Source of the DNA: Mermis nigrescens
Taxonomy: Eukaryota > Nematoda > Enoplea > Mermithida > Mermithidae
Direction of reading: 5' to 3'
DNA: 64,000 nt
Assembly: GCA_036768485.1 (NCBI GenBank)
Contig: JAVLUZ010000323.1
Location: 744,001-808,000 of the forward strand
Positions 58,781-64,000 of the stretch are shown here, piece by piece (the stretch's first letter is position 1; each line of letters begins with the position of its first letter). The notes below the pieces were generated by a model, which was not told the DNA's origin, did no database searches, and saw nothing but the letters and a program-made list of their open reading frames with translations. A program made the position numbers and the translations under genes.

Positions 58781-60305
58781 GTGTGCTGGGAGTAGCAGTC
58801 ACTGTGGATGTCCACCACCGCTACCGAGGTACACAACCGCCACCTGCCCAGTCCCATCAGTGAGCCTTGGCAAGGGGAGGGAATCATGAAAAAGGGTTCT
58901 ACAATAACAGCTGGTTTCGAAACAAAGGCAATATAAGTTGCCCAGTCCATAGGGCGTGGGGGAAGGGAATATTGTTGTATTTCAGTGGGGGGACTAGTGT
59001 AAAATGTAAATGTAAAGTCGAGTGTAAGGGAAGCGCGGTAGTAGGCCCTGGAGGTAGGAAGATCCCTGATTTTATCCATTATGTCCATTGCAAAAAATTT
59101 TTTCCTTCTAAGAGTCAAAGTTAAATTAGTGCAAAGGGTAAAGATGGTATAAAGCAAGCTTATGAAAAAGAGTTTTTTCCTAATGTTTAATTAATTCAGC
59201 TGTATTGAGCTCAAAGTTTATAATATTCATGAATTCACATAGGGCGCAACACAAAATATATACCTATCTTATAGCATAGGCGGAGAAGGTAAAATGTTGT
59301 GCCCTGGCTTTTCTCACGGCGCAACGATGAGTGATAGGCAATGATGAGAGCGTGATGGGGAGGGGTCCGTCCAGCCTACCCAGTCAAACACTATCAGTCT
59401 GCTCCGGCGCCAACAATGATACATGATACCTTGGTACCTGGTGTGTGCGTATGTGTGTGTGTGTTTGTAAAAAACGGTGGTTTCCCACCGCTAATAACTT
59501 GCTTGTTTGGCCGTTTAATGCATAATAGACTGAATAATCATGATCATATAGGTTACAAACAGACACAATTTGGTAGTAATATCGCGCATTGGCGAAAGCA
59601 GTGTGACGCATTAGTAATACTAGCAAAAAATGCTTCGATGGAAGAAAAAATGTAAATATGCTTGAGTTTCTTCATTGTTAAGGATGTAAAAGGAGGAGAC
59701 AAGGGAAAATTCCCCTATATGCGCAGAAGCTATAGGAATGCGCTAAACACTTAGACTTCCCCTAAATAACGTGAAAATCAAAGTATATTCTGCGGCCTGT
59801 GAAAAATAAGGGTGTTCTCAAGTGTTTCGCAAAAGAGCATTGAAGACACTTCCATGACACATTAAATAATCAATGTATTACCTACTTAATGAAATCTTGA
59901 CCTTCCACAATGCTCTAACGTGAAAGATAATAGTGCAAACTTTACACCTACATGGCCAACTCAATAGTTTGCATGAAAAACCACAGAAAAATTCCTTAAT
60001 TTTTAAAACCAAAATAAAGTAATCAAAATACTCGTCATCGTAATCGCAGAAGAGAATCACTACGGAAAATCTGCAGAAACGCGCATGGGCCGCAGAATAT
60101 ACTTCGATTTTTCGTTGTTCAGGGGAAGTCTTAATGCTTCACATATTCCAATGGCTTCTGCGCGTATAGGGAAATTTTCCCAACTCCACTCCTTTTACAT
60201 CCCAAACAATGAAGAAATTCAAGCATATTTACCTTTTTTGCTCCATCGGAGCATTTTTCTCTTTGCTAGTTCCCTACTTTTATTTAATATTTTAGGCCAT
60301 ATATT

Positions 60306-60338
60306 CATAGGTAGGCAGCGCCGAAATTCTGGGGGTGT
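60306..60338. mobile_element. MITE family 'CATAGG', end fragment
   Basis: CATAGGTAGGCAGCGCCGAAATTCTGGGGGTGT matches the left end of the other copies. The rest is missing, and the roughly 430-bp tandem repeat starts directly after it. Confidence 0.6.
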
Positions 60339-60957
60339 AAGTAGCTGAAGAAATTTCTTTTTTCGTCTCGAGCATTTGGAGAGAAAAAATTTTACCTTCT
60401 GAGATATTGTAGCCCTCTTCATTATAAAACCAATTGGACTGCACAGAAACCAAAATTGAGTTAGATAAGCTTTAGGACACGCTAACAGTAAAAAACCCGT
60501 ATACCTAACACTTTTGTTCAATAATTATTAAGTGTAAAGAAATTTTAAGTTCAGATTCGTAATCCACAAGGCGACATTTCAAGAAAAAAAATTGGCCCTC
60601 CAAAAATTGTTTGAAACCCAATGCTCTGGGCGGAAAAGTGCTTCTCAGTGTATACACTCGTGCTAATAATGCAATATCGCGTGTATAGAAACAAAATAAA
60701 GTTAGATCTGTAATGTTAAGGTTAGGGCATATTTTAATCATAATTAGCATGTTCCGCCTACTTAGCGGAGTAGCTGAAGAAATTTCGTTTTTCGTCTCGA
60801 GGCTTTAATTTAAAACGATAACAGATAGAGAAATATTGCGTTAAAAGAGAAAACAATTTCAAGTTTTGAGATATTGTAACCCTCTACATTATAAAACCAA
60901 TTGGACTGCACAGAAACCAAAATCGAGATATATAAGCTTTAGGACACTCAATACAAT

Positions 60958-62486
60958 ACAAATACAAATATTTTATTTTCGTCGCACAAAAAAGAACACA
61001 CTAAGAAAAGAAGCATTAATATACAATGCAATACAATTATAAATAAACCTTCGACATGGATCATCATACAAAATCACATATTCTAAAAGCAAGAAATTAT
61101 TTATTAAAGTACATTTATATGAGATTAGTGCAAAAGACAAAGGTAGGCGCGCAGGCTAAATAAATTATGCACTTAGAACACGCCTACTAGCAAATACCCC
61201 GTTAGATCAACTTTTTCAACTTTTTACGGAGGAAGCAACACTAGCAGATCTTACAACAGCTTCGGGGAAGGAATTCCATACGTGAATCCACCTATTTGAT
61301 AAATCATACCCACGAACATCAAGCCGAAAAGGAGGGCATTCACATTTCATTGAATTTTGGGCACGCGTGCTGTTTTCACAAAAAGTAAAATAGTTGGCTT
61401 GCTGCAAAACGCATCTACCACTCAATATCTGATATATCATACACAGATCACTATGCAATCTGCGAATCTCCAGGCTATCCAATTCTAAGGAACTGAGTCT
61501 TTCAGCATAAGAAAGTCCCCGAAATCCAATAATTTTACGTGTAAATTTCTTCGAACATTTTCGATCATTGAAACATGGGTCTTACGGTATGAATTCCAAA
61601 CAGTGCTACAATACTCAAGAAGCGGTCTGACGTATACAGTAAAAGCCCTAGACGTATTTAATTTATTTTTAGAAGCAAATGATTTTGATATTAGCATAGC
61701 CCTAGCATAAACTCTACGCGTTATATCATTATAGTGGAAATTAAAATCAAGTTTACTTGATACGTAAACACCCAAATCCTTTACAGAATTTACACTCTGT
61801 TCTACAGTCAGGTCAGAAATTCTATAAGAATGCTTAGAATTTCCAAAACCTATATATAACGCGTAGCATTTTTCAGTAGCAATTTTTAACTGCCAATCCT
61901 TGGACCAGACTACGAGTTTAGCGATATCATCTTGAAGTTGGGTGTGATTGCAAGATAAATTATAAAGCTTGACGTCATCGGCAAAAGGCAAACTTTGCTA
62001 TTTAAGCGGTCGCTAATGTCATTTATGAATAAAACGAAAAGAATCGGGCCAAGTATACTGCCCTGAGGAACACCGCTAGTGACAGATTTTTCGCTCGAAA
62101 ACTGACCATTAATAACAACCCTTTGAGTCCTATCGCTCAAAAAACAAGTGAACCAACTCAATAAACCTCCAGAAAATCCAAAAGTTACCAGTTTATAAAT
62201 TAATTTACGGTGAACTACAGTGTCAAAAGCTTTGGAAAAATCAATGTAGATAGCATCAACAGTGTTTTTTCATCGATTAATTTAGTCCATTCATTTTTGC
62301 ACTTTTAGTAATTGCAATTCACGCGATTTACCTTTTTAGAAACCATACTGACCGGAGTAGATCAAATTATTCTCACGTAAATGTGCTTGAATCGAACTGT
62401 TAATTATCGATTCCATGATCTTACATGTAACACAACATAACGATATCGGCCTGTAATTTTTAGCATCACTCCGGTCGCTCTTTTTG
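60958..62486 (-). mobile_element. 5'-truncated non-LTR retrotransposon (CR1/Jockey-like LINE)
   Basis: The element interrupts a tandem unit, whose sequence resumes on the other side (TTTAGGACAC before, AACCATTGAGTG after). Read on the minus strand it begins inside reverse transcriptase, near NYRPISL (about 62,440), and ends in a short AT-rich tail with repeated ATTTGTATTG words at about 60,960-60,985. 5' truncation is usual for LINEs copied by target-primed reverse transcription. The full-length element would have about 3 kb more upstream. Confidence 0.8.
61216..62470 (-). pseudogene. LINE reverse transcriptase, frameshifted
   Basis: Minus-strand reading gives the RT blocks in order: NYRPISL, then YIDFSKAFDTV (about 62,230), SGVPQGSILGPILFVLFIND (62,000-62,070), FADDVKLY (about 61,970, active-site 'FADD'), LGVYVSSKLDFN, and a C-terminal part SLEIRRLHSDLCMIYQIL with NRWIHVWNSFP. 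This order and the tail are typical of CR1/Jockey-type LINEs. At least two frameshifts (near 61,985 just before FADD, and near 61,540 where a run of A is one short) and several stops around 62,260-62,340 make it inactive. Confidence 0.85.
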
Positions 62487-63130
62487 CAACAACCATTGAG
62501 TGTAATGAAATTTTAATGTCACATTCGTAATCTGCGATTCGGGGAAACATTTTTAAATTAAATTGGCCCTCCGCAAATTCTTTGATACCCAATGCTCCGG
62601 GCGGAAAAGTGCTTCTCAGTGTAAACTTTACACTTGTGCTAATAACGCAATATTGGGTGTATATAAATAAAATAAACTAGGATCTGTAACGCTAAGGTCA
62701 GGGCACATTTTAAGCATAATTAGCATGTTCCGCCTACTTAGCGGAGTAGGTGTAAAAATTTCGTTTTCCGTCTCGAATTCTTTACACTCAAACGATCACA
62801 GATCAAGAAATATTGCGTCAAAAGAGAATAAAAAATTGGTCTTAAGATATTGTAACACTCTACATTATAAAACCAAATGGACCGCACATAAACCAAATTT
62901 AAGTTAGTTAAGCTGAAAACACGCAAAGATTAAAAAAAGCTGCATACTTTACATTTTTGAGCTACAACCAATGAGTGTAAAGAAATTTTAAGGTCAGATT
63001 CATAATTTACAGCTTGGGGGCAACCTTTTTCAAAACAATTGGCCCTCTGCAAATCATGTGATTGTTCGGTTTACACTTTACACACTCAGTGCTAACTCGG
63101 TATTGAGTGTAAACAAAAAAATAAGAAATG

Positions 63131-64000
63131 ATACACCGAGTTTCTTAATTATCTATCGTTAAAAAAACCGCACCTCCCATGTTTGTTCCGTTGCTGCCGT
63201 GAGGGCAGGGGACACAAATCCGCACTCGCTGTGATAAACATATGAGAAAAAAGGTGGCCAGGTGAATTATAGGTAGCGCTATAGCGCTACCTATGATTAC
63301 GTATCAGCTAAGCAATTTTTTGCAGCTGGTAATATCGCGCACCGGCAGCCTGTTTGGAATTTATCAACTAATAATAAGCGCATTGGCGAAGCATTTTTTA
63401 TGATACAAATTTATCGACGCATTTCGTTGACTAGCGCATTGGCGAAGAAATTATTTTTTACAATAGGATCAAAAAGAGTGAATTAATGATAAATTGATAA
63501 TTCTGAGGCGGTTCTCGCAACGGATCAACACGCCTAAATTTGGAATATTTTTTGTGAAGTTTGGAAAATTTCCGAAAAGTTTGGAAAATTTTTTTGTAGA
63601 GTTTGGAATTAGCTTTACGTGCTTAAGCATAGGACTTTTGCAGTCTGGAAATTTTTCTGCAGAGTTTGGAAAACTTTTCGTAGAGTTTGGCAATTTTTTG
63701 TAAAGATTGGAAAATTTGTTGCGAAGTTTTGAACTTTTGCTATTACAGTACGGTATTTCTGAAGTATTGCTGATGAACATTTTATATGCAGTAGCAGCTC
63801 AAGTTCTAGTTTTGCACACGTTAGAATTATTTTTTCGCTTGCAAACAGCAAAAATATTACATTTCGAAATTTGTATTTTAAACCAGGAAAGAATTCTACT
63901 TTGTACATGCATTTCCCATTCACCATCTCATAAAATTTACATAGATTTAAACTATACCCTAATTAAGCAGAACCCACAAATACGTGGCGTTTACTGATTT
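63131..64000. other. Window end: no gene; palindrome and degenerate repeats
   Basis: After the tandem repeat comes mostly unique sequence. From about 63,540 to 63,730 a degenerate unit of the form GTTTGGAAAATTTTTTGTAGA recurs several times. Frames of up to about 100 codons on both strands are translations of this or have no recognisable motif. Confidence 0.5.
63269..63294. repeat. 26-bp perfect palindrome
   Basis: The sequence AT-AGGTAGCGCTA-TAGCGCTACCT-AT equals its own reverse complement with no loop. GGTAGCGCTA is the core arm. It may be a binding site for a dimeric protein or the fused ends of a small element. It is not repeated elsewhere in the window. Confidence 0.85.

Larger units (their letters stand above)
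56857..60305. other. Possible last intron of gene C and simple repeats; no further gene
   Basis: Up to about 58,120 the sequence matches the last introns of genes A (30,536-31,500) and B (42,661-43,910), for example TTTTTTGCCGACTTTTTGTCAG. Beyond that the match ends. From 58,430 to 59,480 the sequence is GC-richer, with simple repeats and no recognised gene. The frames there are translations of GT or GA repeats. Confidence 0.5.
60341..63130. repeat. About 430-bp tandem repeat, three units, one split by a LINE
   Basis: GTAGCTGAAGAAATTTC marks unit 1 at 60,341 and unit 2 at 60,770; a variant starts unit 3 at about 62,747. Each unit contains AGATATTGTAACCCTC, CATTATAAAACCAATTGGAC, GAGTGTAAAGAAATTTTAAG, TTGGCCCTCC, GGGCGGAAAAGTGCTTCTCAGTG and CATGTTCCGCCTACTTAGCGG. 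Unit 2 is interrupted from about 60,958 to 62,486. Unit 3 is incomplete. Confidence 0.85.

Noticed and set aside
58597..59157. 186-codon minus frame with a His/Thr-rich tract
   Set aside because: The tract is the (GT)n microsatellite read in reverse, and the rest has no motif.

Overview
The window is AT-rich invertebrate-type nuclear DNA. Coding sequence is split into short exons with GT/AG borders by introns of about 0.1 to 6 kb, and repeats and transposons fill most of the rest. I see no rRNA, tRNA, CRISPR array or prokaryotic operon. The galectin-like genes, Ty3/gypsy fragments and a CR1/Jockey-like LINE suit a nematode, arthropod or similar invertebrate. I cannot name the species. One assembly gap of 100 N lies at 24,535-24,634.

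The main content, unnoticed in single-frame reading, is a head-to-tail array of split two-domain galectin-like genes on the + strand. Gene A (exons 25,217-33,414, 5' part missing), gene B (34,654-49,245) and gene C (50,303-56,856, 3' part beyond the window or lost) share the same exon order, lengths and intron phases. That order is a short first exon, three exons for a first carbohydrate-recognition-like domain (CRD1), a 50-nt linker exon, and three exons for a second domain (CRD2) that ends in the stop codon. A fourth gene is represented at 10,672-10,797 by a decayed last exon. Introns are also similar between copies, so the array arose by segmental duplication. Comparing copies shows which insertions are younger than the duplications.

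Left part (1-11.4 kb): dispersed and tandem repeats, a Ty3/gypsy gag-protease fragment (minus strand, 5.2-6.3 kb), an 880-bp TAG-trinucleotide array, and a 1.3-kb repeat element carrying a very small LTR element (TRIM) at 9,491-10,007. Middle (12-24.5 kb): a second Ty3/gypsy element (minus strand, 13.5-17.6 kb) with protease and intact-looking integrase but no reverse transcriptase, then nine copies of a 307-328 bp satellite running into the gap. Right part (24.6-58 kb): the galectin-like genes, with gene B's last intron carrying a PIF/Harbinger-like DNA transposon, a second copy of the 1.3-kb repeat element, a dispersed MITE and a hAT-type MITE. End (58-64 kb): simple repeats, a roughly 430-bp tandem repeat split by a broken LINE, and a 26-bp perfect palindrome.

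All family assignments rest on motifs read by eye. Exon borders come from comparing the copies within the window and splice-site rules, with no transcript evidence.
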